Below, piece by piece: positions 1 to 9,748 of a stretch of DNA of 64,000 nt; position 1 is the first letter of the stretch, and every line of letters starts with the position of its first letter. The translations under genes and the position numbers were made by a program. The DNA lies in NCBI GenBank assembly GCA_023230505.1, contig JALNXF010000004.1, positions 1 through 64,000 on the forward strand. The letters are read 5' to 3'. This stretch comes from Candidatus Altimarinota bacterium. GTDB lineage: Bacteria > Patescibacteriota > Gracilibacteria > BD1-5 > UBA2023. Under the pieces are notes generated by a model. The model was given only the letters and a program-made list of their open reading frames with translations. It searched no databases and was not told the origin of the DNA.

Positions 1-21
1 GAGCGAGAAATTCACTTTTAG
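1..21 (+). CDS. C-terminal tail of an upstream ribosomal gene (probably L3), partial
   Basis: In frame 1 the window opens with six codons (ERE-IHF) followed by TAG at 19-21; frame 2 is also open to a TAA at 38-40, so the frame is not certain. The next gene is L4, and L3 precedes L4 in nearly all bacterial S10 operons, so this is probably the end of rplC. There is too little sequence to recognise the protein itself; the assignment rests on gene order. Confidence 0.35.
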   Translation, partial: EREIHF

Positions 22-49
22 TTTTAACTTTTTAATTTAAAATAGATTA

Positions 50-670
50 ATGGAAGCAATTTTATATAATTCAACATGAGTTGAAACATGAAAAATTAAA
101 TTAAGCGATAGTCTTTTTGGTACAGAAGTTAAGACTTCTTTAATTCACAGACTTTTACTTTTACAAAGAGCTAATGCAAGAGTTGCAATTGCTCACACTA
201 AAAACAGATGAGAAAGAAGAGGTTCAACTCGCAAGATTTACAAACAAAAAGGAACAGGTAATGCAAGAGCTGGAAGTGCTCGCTCTCCACTTAGAAAGAA
301 AGGTTGAGTTGCTTTTGGTCCTAGAAATGACAGAAACTTTACAATTAGCATGAATAAAAAAGAAAGAAGATTAGCCCTATTTTCACTTCTTTCATCTAAA
401 GCTGCTAATAATCAAATTAAAGTTATAGACTTAAATAAATCAGAAGAATTGAAAACAAAAAATATTGTAGATATTGCAAAAAATATGAATATTGGAACTT
501 GATTATTTGCGATGTTACCAAATGATAGAGAATTATTTTTAGCTACTAGAAATGTTGCTACAATTAAGCCACTTTGAGTTGGATATTTAAATCCACAAGA
601 TTTACTTAAATATAATGATCTAATTTTTACGAAAGATAGTCTAGACCATTTAAGCCAAATTTATTCATAA
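50..670 (+). CDS. rplD: 50S ribosomal protein L4
   Basis: Ribosomal protein L4 (206 aa), a 23S rRNA-binding protein whose long loop lines the peptide exit tunnel. The conserved loop is clear around residues 55-95: RGSTRKIYKQKGTGNARAGS followed by PLRKKGGVAFGP. TGA codons fall on conserved glycines of this loop, which shows the recoding. It starts at ATG 50 after an AT-rich leader without a Shine-Dalgarno site, and 14 bases separate it from L23. It is the first complete gene of the S10/spc operon in this window. Confidence 0.96.
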
Positions 671-684
671 TTACTTTAGAGCAA

Positions 685-978
685 ATGAAAATTTATAATA
701 CAATTAAAAGACCAGTAGTAACTGAAAAAAGCCAAAAGCTTGAATTAAGTTGAGTTTATACTGTTATAGTTGATCCATCTGCTACAAAAGTAGATATTAA
801 GAATAGTTTTAAAAGACTTTATGGTGTTACTGTTGAAGCAGTTAATATTATTAAAACAAGAGAAAAATTTAGAAATACAAGAACTGGAGCTTCATTAAAA
901 AGAAAAATGGAAACTAAAGCACTAGTAAGTCTAAAAGGGAAAGAAAGAATTTCAGATTTTGCTAAAATTAAAGACTAA
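685..978 (+). CDS. rplW: 50S ribosomal protein L23
   Basis: Ribosomal protein L23 (97 aa), an early-assembling 23S rRNA binder at the exit tunnel and docking site for trigger factor and SRP. The family signature is seen near the N-terminus (IKRPVVTEKSQKL), followed by the ATKVDIKNSFKRLYGV segment and the basic NTRTGASLKRK region. Normal length for the family. It lies between L4 and L2 as in other S10 operons. Confidence 0.96.
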
Positions 979-1000
979 TATTTAAATATAATAAAGTATT

Positions 1001-1849
1001 ATGGCACTAAAAAAATATAAACCAACCACACCAGGTAGAAGACAAATGACAGGTTATACATTTGAAGAATTAACGACTTCAAAACCTCATAAAGCCTTGA
1101 CTCAATCTTTGAGAAAAAAACATGCTTGAAGAAATAATACTGGACGCATTACAGTAAGACACCAATGAGGTTGACATAAACAAGCTTATAGAGTTATAGA
1201 TTTTCATTATATTGATAAATTAGATATTCCAGCAAAAATCGAAACAATAGAATATGATCCATTTAGAACTTCATATATTGCACTTGTTTGTTATAGAGAT
1301 TGAGAAAGAAGATATGTGACTGCTCATAAAGATATGAAAGTTTGAGATGAAATGATTACATCAAAAAACGCTAAATTAATATCTTGAAATAGACTTGAAA
1401 TTTGAAATATTCCAGTTGGATTAAATGTATACAATGTAGAAATTATTGTTTGAAAAGGAGCAAGTTCAGTTAGATCTGCCGGATCTAGCGCAACTATTCT
1501 TTCTCAAGAATGAGAATATACTCAAGTTAAAATGCCATCAGGAGAAATAAGATTAATTCATAAACTTTGCTACGCTACACTTGGAGTTGTATCAAATATA
1601 GATCATAATCAAGTAGTAATTGGTAAAGCAGGACGTTCAAGATGGAAATGAATTAGACCTACAGTTTTAGGTAAATCTATGAATCCAGTTGACCATCCAC
1701 ACGGAGGTTGAGAATGACATTCACCAATTGGTATGCCATATCCAAAAACTCCATGGGGTAAACCAGCACTTGGTGTTAAGACTAGAAAAAGAAAAGATAC
1801 AAACAAATGGGTACTAAGAAAGAGAGATTGAAGATTAATGAAAAAATAA
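1001..1849 (+). CDS. rplB: 50S ribosomal protein L2
   Basis: Ribosomal protein L2 (282 aa), needed for subunit association and peptidyl transferase assembly. It is recognisable throughout: [19 protein letters not shown] near the N-terminus, the SAGSSA and [10 protein letters not shown] segments, and the C-terminal [17 protein letters not shown] block that carries the conserved histidine of the catalytic region. Many invariant glycines, including several of the HGGGEGH block, are TGA, which proves UGA=Gly here. Full family length. Confidence 0.98.
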
Positions 1850-1874
1850 ATTTAATAATTTTAATTAAAAAACT

Positions 1875-2138
1875 ATGACTAGAAGTTTAAAAAAATGACC
1901 TTATATATACGACAGACTTTTAAATAAGGTTATGAAATTAAATGAAACATGAAAGAAAATGGTAATTAAAACATGGGCAAGAGATTGTACTGTAATACCA
2001 GAATTTGTATGACATACTTTCTGAGTTCATAATGGAAAATCTCATATCCCAGTTTTCGTAACTGAAAATATGGTAGGACACAAATTATGAGAGTTTTCTA
2101 TTACTAGAAGATTTATAGGACATTCATGAAATAGATAG
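1875..2138 (+). CDS. rpsS: 30S ribosomal protein S19
   Basis: Ribosomal protein S19 (87 aa), in the head of the small subunit next to the A-site tRNA. The N-terminal MTRSLKKGPYI, the central TWARDCTVIPEFVGHTFGVH and the C-terminal TENMVGHKLGEFSITRRF are typical. Start ATG 1875 with AT-rich leader; stop TAG. Follows L2 by 25 bases in the S10 operon. Confidence 0.97.
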
Positions 2139-2178
2139 TTAATTAAATATTTTACTTTACAAAATTTAAAATTACAAT

Positions 2179-2505
2179 ATGAAAGCATACTGAAAAAACA
2201 TAAGAATATCTCCTAAGAAATTGAGCGTAATTGCTACGATAATTAGAAATATGGAAGCTCCAAAAGCAATAGATATTTTGAAATTTATGCCTAAAAAATG
2301 AGCAGGAGTACTTTATAAAGTTCTTCATAGTGCAATTGCAAATGCAGTAAAAAATGATTGACAAGAAAAAGATAAACTACTTGTAAATTCACTTATCGTG
2401 TCTAAATGAATAGTTTATAAAAGATGAAATCCGATTTCTAGATGAAGAAGTCACGCAATACTAAAAAGAACATCTAATGTTCTAATTGAGCTAAAAGCTA
2501 AATAA
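2179..2505 (+). CDS. rplV: 50S ribosomal protein L22
   Basis: Ribosomal protein L22 (108 aa), whose extended hairpin contributes to the exit tunnel. Visible motifs are RISPKKLSVIATIIRNM, ALDILKF-like core residues (KAIDILKFMPKKGAGVLYKVL) split over residues 30-55, and the C-terminal ISRGRSHAILKRTSNVLIEL tip. Gly in the hairpin is encoded by TGA. Stop TAA at 2503-2505; S3 follows after 28 bases. Confidence 0.96.
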
Positions 2506-2533
2506 TTATTTTAATAGTTTAATTTAAAAAAAT

Positions 2534-3166
2534 ATGGGACACAAAGTTAGTCCAATGGCATTCAGAATATGATATATCAAAACTTGGAAAACAAGTTGAT
2601 ATTTCGATAAAAAAATTTATGCATGAAAAGTTTCATCTGATGTCTTACTAAGAAACTTCGTTATTAAATTTTTAACTTGAATTCCAATTTGAAATGTTTT
2701 CATAAATTATTCTAATGAGCATACTAATTTAGTTATATATACAACTAAAACAGCTCTAGTTTTAGGAAAGAATTGAGAAAATATTGAAAAATTAGAAAAA
2801 GAATTAACAGAAGAATTTGGTCAAAAATTTAAAATTGATGTTAAAGAAATTAAAAAACCAGAATTAAGCGCATCTACTGTTGCAGATATGATTGCAAGAC
2901 AAATTGAAAAGAAACTTCCATACAGAAGAGTTGTAAAAAATGCTATATCAAAAACTATTGAAAAAGGTTGACTTGGTATAAAAGTTATAGCTTCAGGAAG
3001 ATTAAATGGTGTTGAAATAGCTAGAACTGAAACATATAAAGAATGAAATATACCAACTCAAACAATTAGAGCAGATATTGATTATACGACAGAGAGAGCA
3101 AATACTATATATTGAGTTATATGAATTAAAGTTTGGATTTATAAATGAGATATTTACCAAAAATAA
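2534..3166 (+). CDS. rpsC: 30S ribosomal protein S3
   Basis: Ribosomal protein S3 (210 aa), at the mRNA entry pore. An N-terminal MGHKVSPMAFRIG, a KH-type RNA-binding domain around residues 60-110 (VLGKNGENIEKLEKEL), and a C-terminal domain with KLPYRRVVKNAISKTIE, GIKVIASGRLNGVEIARTE and DYTTERANTIYGVIGIKVWI are all present. Length is in the usual range (206-235 aa). Several KH-loop glycines use TGA. Confidence 0.97.
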
Positions 3167-3175
3167 AAAATAAAT

Positions 3176-3202
3176 TTGACTTTTTTATAATAAAATTATA
3201 CT
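3176..3202 (+). promoter_or_regulatory. possible internal promoter before rplP
   Basis: TTGACT at 3176-3181 and TATACT at 3197-3202 are separated by 15 bases just downstream of the rpsC stop codon and upstream of rplP. The spacing is short and the DNA is AT-rich, so this may be chance; an internal promoter in the S10/spc operon would be plausible. Confidence 0.3.
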
Positions 3203-3220
3203 TAATAAGCTTAAAAAACG

Positions 3221-3625
3221 ATGTTACAACCTAATAAAACAAAATACAGAAAGGCTCACAGATGAATTCTTAAAGGAATTGCTGTAAAATGATCAGATAT
3301 TTCTTTCTGAAATTATGCGATAAAAACTGTTGAAAAGTGATTTATTACTTCAAGACAAATTGAATCAGCTAGAAGAGCTATTGTAAGATTCCTAAAAAGA
3401 TGATGAAAACTACGGATAAGAATTTTTCCAGATAAACCATATACAAAGAAACCTCTTGAGGTTCCTATGGGTTGAGGAAAAGGTAGTGTAGAAATGTATA
3501 TTGCTCCTGTAAAACCTGGTAGAATACTCTTTGAAATGTCATGAGTAGGCCCAGAAGTTGCGAGAGAGGCTTTTAGATTAGCTTCTTACAAATTACCAGT
3601 AAAAACTAAAATAATAGTTGATTAA
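3221..3625 (+). CDS. rplP: 50S ribosomal protein L16
   Basis: Ribosomal protein L16 (134 aa), at the A-site finger and tRNA-binding region of the large subunit. Typical features: MLQPNKTKYRKAHRG, KGSDISFGNYAIKTVEKGFI, the arginine-rich RQIESARRAIVRFLKRGGKL, and the C-terminal PMGGGKGSVEMYIAPVKPGR loop with several TGA-encoded glycines. Normal length. The 54-base gap from S3 is longer than other gaps in the cluster and holds the possible promoter described separately. Confidence 0.97.
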
Positions 3626-3636
3626 TTAATTTAAAA

Positions 3637-3843
3637 ATGAAAAAAACAGCAACCGATATAAAAGATATTTCTGCATTAAACCAATTAGACAAAGAAGGTT
3701 TAAATAAAGAATTAACAAAAGCTAAAAAAGAAATGTTTATTTTAAAAATGAAACATTTTGCAAATGAATTGAAGCAAACTCATTTAATTAAAGCATATAG
3801 AAAATATATTGCTAGATTAAATACATTTATTAACAAACTATAA
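3637..3843 (+). CDS. rpmC: 50S ribosomal protein L29
   Basis: Ribosomal protein L29 (68 aa), a two-helix protein at the exit tunnel. LNKELTKAKKEMFILKMKHF and the C-terminal HLIKAYRKYIARLNTFI match the family core (the usual K..IARi.T motif is present as KYIARLNTF). Position between L16 and S17 supports it. The protein contains no TGA codon; it has only one glycine. Confidence 0.93.
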   Translation: MKKTATDIKDISALNQLDKEGLNKELTKAKKEMFILKMKHFANELKQTHLIKAYRKYIARLNTFINKL

Positions 3844-3861
3844 TTTTAATTTGAAATATTT

Positions 3862-4083
3862 ATGAGAACAAAATCTTGATTAGTTACAAGTATTAAAATG
3901 GATAAAACAGTTGTTATAACAATTGATAGTTATAAAATTAATCCAAAATACAAGAAAAAGTTTAAAATTTCTAAGAAATTTTATGCTCATGATGAGAATA
4001 ATTCTTGTGAATTATGACAAATTATTAAAATACAAGAAACAAGACCACTTAGTAAACTAAAGAAATGGATAGTTGTTAATTAA
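3862..4083 (+). CDS. rpsQ: 30S ribosomal protein S17
   Basis: Ribosomal protein S17 (73 aa), an OB-fold 16S rRNA-binding protein. The family motif is seen as GLVTSIKMDKTVVITIDSY, with [38 protein letters not shown] following. Slightly shorter than the E. coli protein but complete. ATG 3862 after 18 bases; stop TAA. Confidence 0.96.
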
Positions 4084-4115
4084 TTTTTACCAAAATAATT
4101 TTAAATTTATTTATT

Positions 4116-4484
4116 ATGATACAAACAGAAAGTAGATTAGTAGTTGCAGATAATAGCTGAGCAAAAATAGCTATGTGTATTAAAGTTTTAGGTTGATCTA
4201 AAAAAAGATATGCTGAAGTTTGAGATATTATTGTTGTATCTATTAAAAAAGCTTTACCACAAGGAAATATTAAGAAAAAAGCAGTTGTAAAAGCAGTAGT
4301 AGTTAGAACTTCATATCCTATGAGAAGAGATGATGGAAGCTATGTTAAATCAGATGATAATGCTTGTGTTATAATAAATGATAATAAAGAACCAAAATCA
4401 ACACGTGTATTTTGACCAGTATTTAGAGAATTGAAAAATAAATGATTCCAAAAAATAATAAGTTTAGCGCCTGAAGTGCTTTAA
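4116..4484 (+). CDS. rplN: 50S ribosomal protein L14
   Basis: Ribosomal protein L14 (122 aa), at the subunit interface. [64 protein letters not shown] and the C-terminal [20 protein letters not shown] are diagnostic. The GG of CIKVLGGS is written GGT-TGA. Exact family length. Confidence 0.98.
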
Positions 4485-4509
4485 TTAATTAAATTCTAAA
4501 TTTTAAATT

Positions 4510-4812
4510 ATGAAAATAAGATCTTGAGATAAAGTAGTTGTAATTGCTTGAAAAGATAAAGGTAAAGAATGAAAAATTCTTTCTGTTGATACAAAAAACA
4601 ACAGAGTTTTAGTTGAAAATATTAATATTGTTACAAAACATATTAAAAAACAAGGAACTACTCCAGGGCAAATTGTAAAAGTAGAAAAAAGTCTAGATGC
4701 TTCTAATGTTATGATTTTATGTCCTACTACTAGCAAGCCAACTAGAATTTGATTTAAAATTGAATGAAACAAAAAAACTAGAGTTTCGAAAAAATCAGGA
4801 AAAAATATTTAA
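4510..4812 (+). CDS. rplX: 50S ribosomal protein L24
   Basis: Ribosomal protein L24 (100 aa), an assembly initiator with a KOW motif. The KOW segment is at residues 5-30 (GDKVVVIAGKDKGKEGKILS), followed by NRVLVENINIVTKHIK and the ...GFKIEGNKKTRVSKKSG tail. Glycines of the KOW motif use TGA as well as GGT. Between L14 and L5 as in other spc operons. Confidence 0.95.
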
Positions 4813-4834
4813 ATTTGTTTTTAATTAAAAAAAT

Positions 4835-5374
4835 ATGAGCTTTAAGAAAAATTATAAGGAAAAAGTTTTACCAAAATTAAAAAAAGATCTTGGTATTAAA
4901 AATGATATGGAAATTCCAAAACTTGAAAAAATAGTTTTGAATATGTGAATTTGAACATATTTAAAAAGTGGATGAAAAGATTATTCTACTTTAAAAAATG
5001 ATTTAGCTTTAATTGCAGGTCAAATGCCAGTTGTTAAAAATGCAAAAAAAGCAATCTCAAATTTTAAATTAAGAGAATGAATGCCAGTATGACTTATGGT
5101 AACACTTAGATGAGATAGAATGTTTTATTTTTTAGAAAAACTAGTTACAATTACTTCTTCTAGAATTAGAGATTTTAGAGGTTTCTCTCAAAAATCTTTT
5201 GATAAAGAAGGTAATTATAATTTCTGAATTAAGGAACATACAATTTTTCCTGAAGTTCCACAATTAGATGTAGTTAAACCATACTGAATGCAAATTACAA
5301 TAAAAATAAAATGAGATAATAAGGACCACAATAAAGCTTTATTAAAAGCATTAGAATTTCCTTTTACAAAATAA
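4835..5374 (+). CDS. rplE: 50S ribosomal protein L5
   Basis: Ribosomal protein L5 (179 aa), a 5S rRNA-binding protein of the central protuberance. Clear blocks: [78 protein letters not shown] and [11 protein letters not shown]. Exact family length and correct gene order. Confidence 0.98.
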
Positions 5375-5392
5375 TAATAACTATTTAATATT

Positions 5393-5617
5393 ATGGCAAG
5401 AAAAGCATTAGAAGTAAAATGTGCAAGAATCAGAGAAAAAGCAAATAGATCTCATGAAGCTTGAAAAAAAGTTGAGTTTTCAACTAAGCTTTATAATAGA
5501 TGTTCTATTTGTGGAAGAGTAAGATGATATATGGGGAAATTTGATATGTGCAGAATATGCATAAGAGAAAAAGCTAACTCTTGAGAACTTATGTGAGTAA
5601 GAAAATCAAGCTGGTAA
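5393..5617 (+). CDS. rpsN: 30S ribosomal protein S14, zinc-binding type
   Basis: Ribosomal protein S14 (74 aa) of the short, zinc-binding (type Z) class. The zinc ligands are two CxxC pairs: CSIC and CRIC, separated by GRVRGYMGKFDM. An N-terminal extension of roughly 13 residues compared with the 61-aa Bacillus form precedes the core. C-terminal IREKANSGELMGVRKSSW is typical. Lies between L5 and S8. Confidence 0.96.
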
Positions 5618-5660
5618 AATACCTAAATTTTAAAACTTTATTTTTTATATTTATCAAACT

Positions 5661-6056
5661 ATGATAAACGATCCAATAGCAGATTTATTAACAAGAATAA
5701 GAAACGCTTATATAGCTAGATTAGAAGTTATAAGCCTACCATATTCAAAAATCAAAGAACAAATCCTAAAGATTTTAGTTAAAAATAAATATATAGTTTC
5801 AGTTGAAACGCAAGATTTATGAAATAACAAAAAAGATTTGATTGTTAACTTAAATAATGTTAGAGTTACAAAATATATTCCAACTCTAAAAAGAATAAGC
5901 AAACCTGGACAAAGAATTTATATTAAATCAACTGATATTAAAAAATCTAGAAACTGATTAGGTATTTATATTCTTTCTACTCCAAAATGACTTATAACTG
6001 GTTATGAAGCTAGATCTTTGAACGTTTGAGGCGAATTACTTTGTGAAATATTTTAA
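5661..6056 (+). CDS. rpsH: 30S ribosomal protein S8
   Basis: Ribosomal protein S8 (131 aa), a primary 16S rRNA binder and, in E. coli, the translational repressor of the spc operon. N-terminal MINDPIADLLTRIRNAYIAR and C-terminal LKRISKPGQRIY, KKSRNGLGIYILSTPKGLIT and GGELLCEIF are characteristic. Normal length. Begins 43 bases after S14. Confidence 0.97.
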
Positions 6057-6079
6057 TTTATTAAATATAATTCTTTATT

Positions 6080-6634
6080 ATGTCTAGAATTTGAAAATTA
6101 CCTATAAATATCCCAGCTCAAGTTAATATCTGAGTTACAGGAAATGATGTTAAAATAACTTGACCAAAATGAGAGTTATCTTTAGAAATTAAAGATTTTG
6201 TATCTTTAAATCAAGAAAATTCACAATTAAGTGTTGCTATTAAAAATGAAAATGATAAATTCCAAAAATGAGTTTGGGGATTAACTAGAACTCTTTTATG
6301 AAATATGATTACTGGAGTGACTACTTGATTTGAAAAATCACTTGAAATAAATTGAGTTTGATATAAATTTGAAGTTGTTTGAACTAATAAACTTATTTTA
6401 TCTGTTGGTTTTTCTCATAAAGTTGAACTAATAACTCCAAAATGAATTAGTTTATCAGCGGATGAAAAAGCAAAAAATATGATTTATATTAAATGAATCG
6501 ATAAGCAACAAGTTTGATTTTTTGCTGCAAAAATAAGAGCTGTTAAAAAACCAGAACCATACAAAGGAAAATGAATTAAATATACAGGTGAATACATAAG
6601 AAGAAAAGCCGGAAAAACTTGAGGTAAAAAATAA
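6080..6634 (+). CDS. rplF: 50S ribosomal protein L6
   Basis: Ribosomal protein L6 (184 aa), beside the sarcin-ricin loop. [54 protein letters not shown] (in two tandem-duplicated domains typical of L6) and the C-terminal motif RAVKKPEPYKGKGIKYTGEY with IRRKAGKTGGKK are seen. Nearly all conserved glycines are TGA. Normal length. Confidence 0.98.
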
Positions 6635-6662
6635 TAATTAATTAAAATTTATTTTAAAAAAT

Positions 6663-7004
6663 ATGTTAGAAAAAGTACAAAAAAGAATTAGAAGACATAC
6701 AAGAATTAGAGCAAAAATTTCTTGAACTTCTTTAAGGCCTAGATTAGCTGTTTTTAGAAGTAATGTTAATATCTATGCTCAATTAATAGATGATGTAGCA
6801 TGAAAAACATTAGTTTCTTTTTCTGATATGAAAATCAGCAAATGAAATAAAATCGAAAAAGCCACTAAAGTATGAGAAGAAATAGCTAAAAAAGCAATTG
6901 CTGCTTGAATAAGCTCATGTGTGTTTGATAGAGGAGGTTTTGTATATATGTGAAGAGTAAAAGCTCTAGCTGACGCCGCTAGAAATAATTGACTTCAATT
7001 TTAA
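6663..7004 (+). CDS. rplR: 50S ribosomal protein L18
   Basis: Ribosomal protein L18 (113 aa), a 5S rRNA binder. RIRRHTRIRAKISGTSLRPR, LAVFRSNVNIYAQLIDD, and the C-terminal GISSCVFDRGGFVYMGRVKA plus LADAARNNGLQF match the family. Length is normal. Sits between L6 and S5. Confidence 0.97.
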
Positions 7005-7024
7005 TTCTTATTTATAATAAAAAT

Positions 7025-7678
7025 ATGGCAGAATTTCATAAAAAATGATCATTTAAGGAAGCACCTAAGGAATTTACTGAGGTATTACTTTGAATTGATA
7101 GAGTTACCAGAGTAACAGCAGGTTGAAGACAATTAAGATTTAGAGCTTCAGTTGTTATTTGAAATATGAAATGAACAATAGGTCTTTGAGTTGGTAAAGC
7201 TTGAGAAGTTGTTGTTGCAATCGAAAAAGCAGTAAGAGATGCTAAGAAGAATTTAATAAAATTTGAAATAGATAATTGAACAATAGCTCATGATATTGAA
7301 GCTAAATATAAAGCAGCTTCAGTTATGCTTCATCCAGCTTCTGAATGAACTTGAATAATCGCAGGTTGAGCTATAAGAAAAGTATTGTCAGTATCTGGAA
7401 TTAAAGATATTTTAGCAAAAAGATATGGTTCTACAAACTGAATAACAAATGCTCTAGCTACAATTAAAGCATTATGAATGATTAAACCAGCTAAAAAAGT
7501 TGCTAAAAAAGAAGAAGAAGTTGCAGTAGAAGCTTCAGTTAAAGAAGAAGTAGGGAACGATAGCAATCGTTCCGTACAAAAAGAGGAAATAAAAGAAATT
7601 AAAAAAGAAGAAAAAGCTCCAGCAAAAAAAGCTCCAGCAAAAAAACCAGCAGCTAAGAAAACACCAGCAAAAAAATAA
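7025..7678 (+). CDS. rpsE: 30S ribosomal protein S5 with long Lys/Ala/Pro-rich C-terminal tail
   Basis: Ribosomal protein S5 (217 aa). The core (residues 1-155) has the double-stranded RNA-binding domain (VLLGIDRVTRVTAGGRQLRF, GLGVGKAGEVVVAIEKAVRD) and the S5 C-terminal fold (MLHPASEGTGIIAGGAIRKV, ITNALATIKALGMIK). Residues ~156-217 form an extra tail of alternating charged stretches ending in AKK/PAKK repeats, reminiscent of histone-like tails. Within the tail, 7550-7576 is a perfect hairpin (GGAACGAT-AGCA-ATCGTTCC) that looks like an inserted element. L30, which normally follows S5, is absent; L15 starts 20 bases downstream. Confidence 0.96.
7550..7576. repeat. palindromic insert in the rpsE tail
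   Basis: GGAACGAT (7554-7561) and ATCGTTCC (7566-7573) form a perfect 8-bp inverted repeat with loop AGCA inside the S5 C-terminal extension, coding for GNDSNRS. The base composition is richer in GC than the surrounding lysine/glutamate codons, and the residues interrupt a run of K/E. It resembles an in-frame palindromic element; the identification as a mobile or repeated unit is an inference. Confidence 0.5.
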
Positions 7679-7698
7679 TTTTTTAAATAAGTATAATT

Positions 7699-8187
7699 AT
7701 GTTAAATCACAATGTAATCTCTCCAAGTGAGAATTCAAGAAAAACATCAAAAAGACTTTGAAGATGAAATGGATCTGGAAAAGGTACATTTTGTGGAAAA
7801 GGTTGTAAAGGTCAAAATGCAAGAAGTGGTAGCAAATACTACCCAACTTTTGAATGAGGTCAAACTCCAATCTTCAGAAGAATGCCTAAAAAAAGATGAT
7901 TTACAGCTAATAATGCTCTAAATTTTTCAGTAATTAACATATCAACTCTTGATAAATTAATTGCTTCTGGAGTTACGTTAATTGATAGAAAAGTTTTAGA
8001 AGAAAACTCTCTAGTAAAAAGAGATTTTCTTATAAAATTACTTTGAAATGGAGAAATTAAAGCTAAAGTTGAAATCCAAGTAAATAAAGCTTCAGCCGGA
8101 GCCATCCAAAAAATCGAAAAGGCTGGATGAAAAGTAGAAATAATCGCAATCCAAAAAATCGAAAAAGCATCAAGTAAAATTAAATAA
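7699..8187 (+). CDS. rplO: 50S ribosomal protein L15
   Basis: Ribosomal protein L15 (162 aa), a late-assembling 23S rRNA protein. The N-terminal glycine-rich rRNA-binding stretch is KRLGRGNGSGKGTFCGKGCK followed by GQNARSG, then FEGGQTPIFRRMPKKRGF. Two cysteines occur in the GTFCGKGCKGQ stretch, common in CPR-type L15. C-terminal KASAGAIQKIEKAGGKVEII is typical. Last gene of the operon; secY, the usual next gene, is not here. Confidence 0.97.
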
Positions 8188-8202
8188 TTTTAAAATCAAA
8201 AA

Positions 8203-8231
8203 AAATTCCAGAGAAATCTGGAATTTTTTTG
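8203..8231 (+). terminator. rho-independent terminator after rplO
   Basis: Stem AAATTCCAGA / TCTGGAATTT with a GAAA tetraloop at 8213-8216, followed by a run of T. It lies 15 bases after the rplO stop and closes the ribosomal operon. Confidence 0.9.
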
Positions 8232-8287
8232 TGTTTTTCTTAAAAAAGGTTATTATTAGAGTGAATTTAATTTTTAAATTTCTTCTT

Positions 8288-9673
8288 ATGTCTAAATCAC
8301 TCGATTATTTCAAACAAATTACTCAAATTCCTCGTCCTAGCAAAAAGGAAGAGAAAATCAGAAATTTCCTTATTAATTGGGCAGGCTCTCGCGGTTTTGA
8401 GAGTGTTGTGGATAAAGTTTGAAATTTAATTATTTATGTTCCTGGAAATAATAAAAGTGAAGAATCTGTAATTTTACAAGCTCACATGGATATGGTTTGC
8501 GTGAAAACCCCTGATTCATTTCATAGTTTTGAATCTGATCCTCTTGATATTTATGAAGAAGATTGATTTTTAAAGGCAAGAAATACAACACTTTGAGCTG
8601 ATAATGGAGTTGGAATTGCAATTGCAATGTCTTCAGTTGATTTCCCTTCGCACCCACCATTAGAACTAGTTTTTACAGTTGATGAAGAAGCATGAATGAG
8701 TTGAGCTCTAGAGCTTGATTATAGTTTATTAAAAAGCAAAAAAGTTATAAATTTGGATAATGAAAATGAGCAAGAAATTTGTATTAGTTCAGCTGGATGA
8801 ATATGACTTAATTTTGGTAAGGATTTAGAATTTAAAAATATAGATAATCCAATTTATATGTTTGAAATTTCAGGAATGAAATGATGACATTCTTGAGTTG
8901 ATATTGATAAAAACCATGGAAATGCTATTGAAGTTTTTTTATGATTTTTAAATTTTACTGATACTATTTCTGGTATTTGAGATATTTTTTCTTGAATTGC
9001 TAGCAATGTAATTCCAAATAAGCTTGACTGTCAAATTTCTCTCACAAATGAAGCTAAATTTAAAAGTGATTTTTGAGCTTATTTAGCTCATATAAAGACT
9101 AAATTTGATTGTCCAGATATTTCATTTAATTTAGAAAAAATTAGTTCAAGTTGAGTTGTTATTAAAAATTGAATGGATTTATTTAAAAAAATCTGAGAAA
9201 TAAAACTCGGAGTATATAAAATGAGTGAAAAAATTGCTGGACTTGTAGAAACCTCAATAAATTTATGAATTATTTGAATTGAAGATAAGAAATTAATATT
9301 AAGTTATTTGGCTAGATCTAGTATAAACACTGAATTACACAATCTCGTAAAACAAGTTGAAAGACACTTTTTATTTATTTGATTTTGCCTAAATCTTGAT
9401 AGATGATATCCAGGTTGGCAAGATGATCCAGACGGAATTTTAGTCAAACTTGCCAGTGAACAAATCTTAAAAATAACATGAAAACCAGCCCAAGTTATTG
9501 CAATTCATGCTTGACTTGAATGTGGAGCTATAGTTTCAGGACTCTGAGAAGATACAAATGCAATCTCAATTTGCTCTACAATGCATAATGTTCACAGTGT
9601 AAACGAACGTGTAGAAATTGCTTCAATAGAAAAAATGGAAAGAATTATAGAAGGGATTTTGGAGGGATTGTAA
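8288..9673 (+). CDS. pepD: Xaa-His dipeptidase PepD (aminoacyl-histidine dipeptidase, M20)
   Basis: Zinc-dependent cytosolic dipeptidase of family M20C (461 aa), hydrolysing Xaa-His and other dipeptides. The first metal motif is LQAHMDMV (residues ~62-69), with NTTLGADNGVGIA for the bridging aspartate, TVDEEAGMSGA for the catalytic/metal glutamates, and the C-terminal HAGLECG and MHNVHSVNE blocks with the last metal histidine. An earlier in-frame ATG (8231) overlaps the upstream terminator, so 8288, which gives the usual N-terminus, was chosen. Likely recycles peptides in an organism with little amino-acid biosynthesis (inference). Confidence 0.93.
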
Positions 9674-9693
9674 ATTTAATTTTGGAAATAATT

Positions 9694-9721
9694 TTGACTT
9701 TATAAATATATTATATATACT
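9694..9721 (+). promoter_or_regulatory. promoter of the DinD/BRO-type gene
   Basis: TTGACT (9694-9699), 16-base spacer, TATACT (9716-9721), about 27 bases upstream of the ATG at 9749. It lies directly behind the pepD stop, so the downstream gene is probably transcribed on its own. Confidence 0.6.
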
Positions 9722-9748
9722 TGGTATATAAAACTTAACTAAAAAATT

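Noticed and set aside
1609..1806. Minus-strand 65-aa ORF in rplB and similar standard-code ORFs on the opposite strand of ribosomal genes
   Set aside because: They lie antisense to strongly conserved proteins and encode nothing recognisable.
8231..8287. Upstream in-frame ATG of pepD
   Set aside because: It overlaps the rplO terminator and adds a hydrophobic leader not seen in the family.
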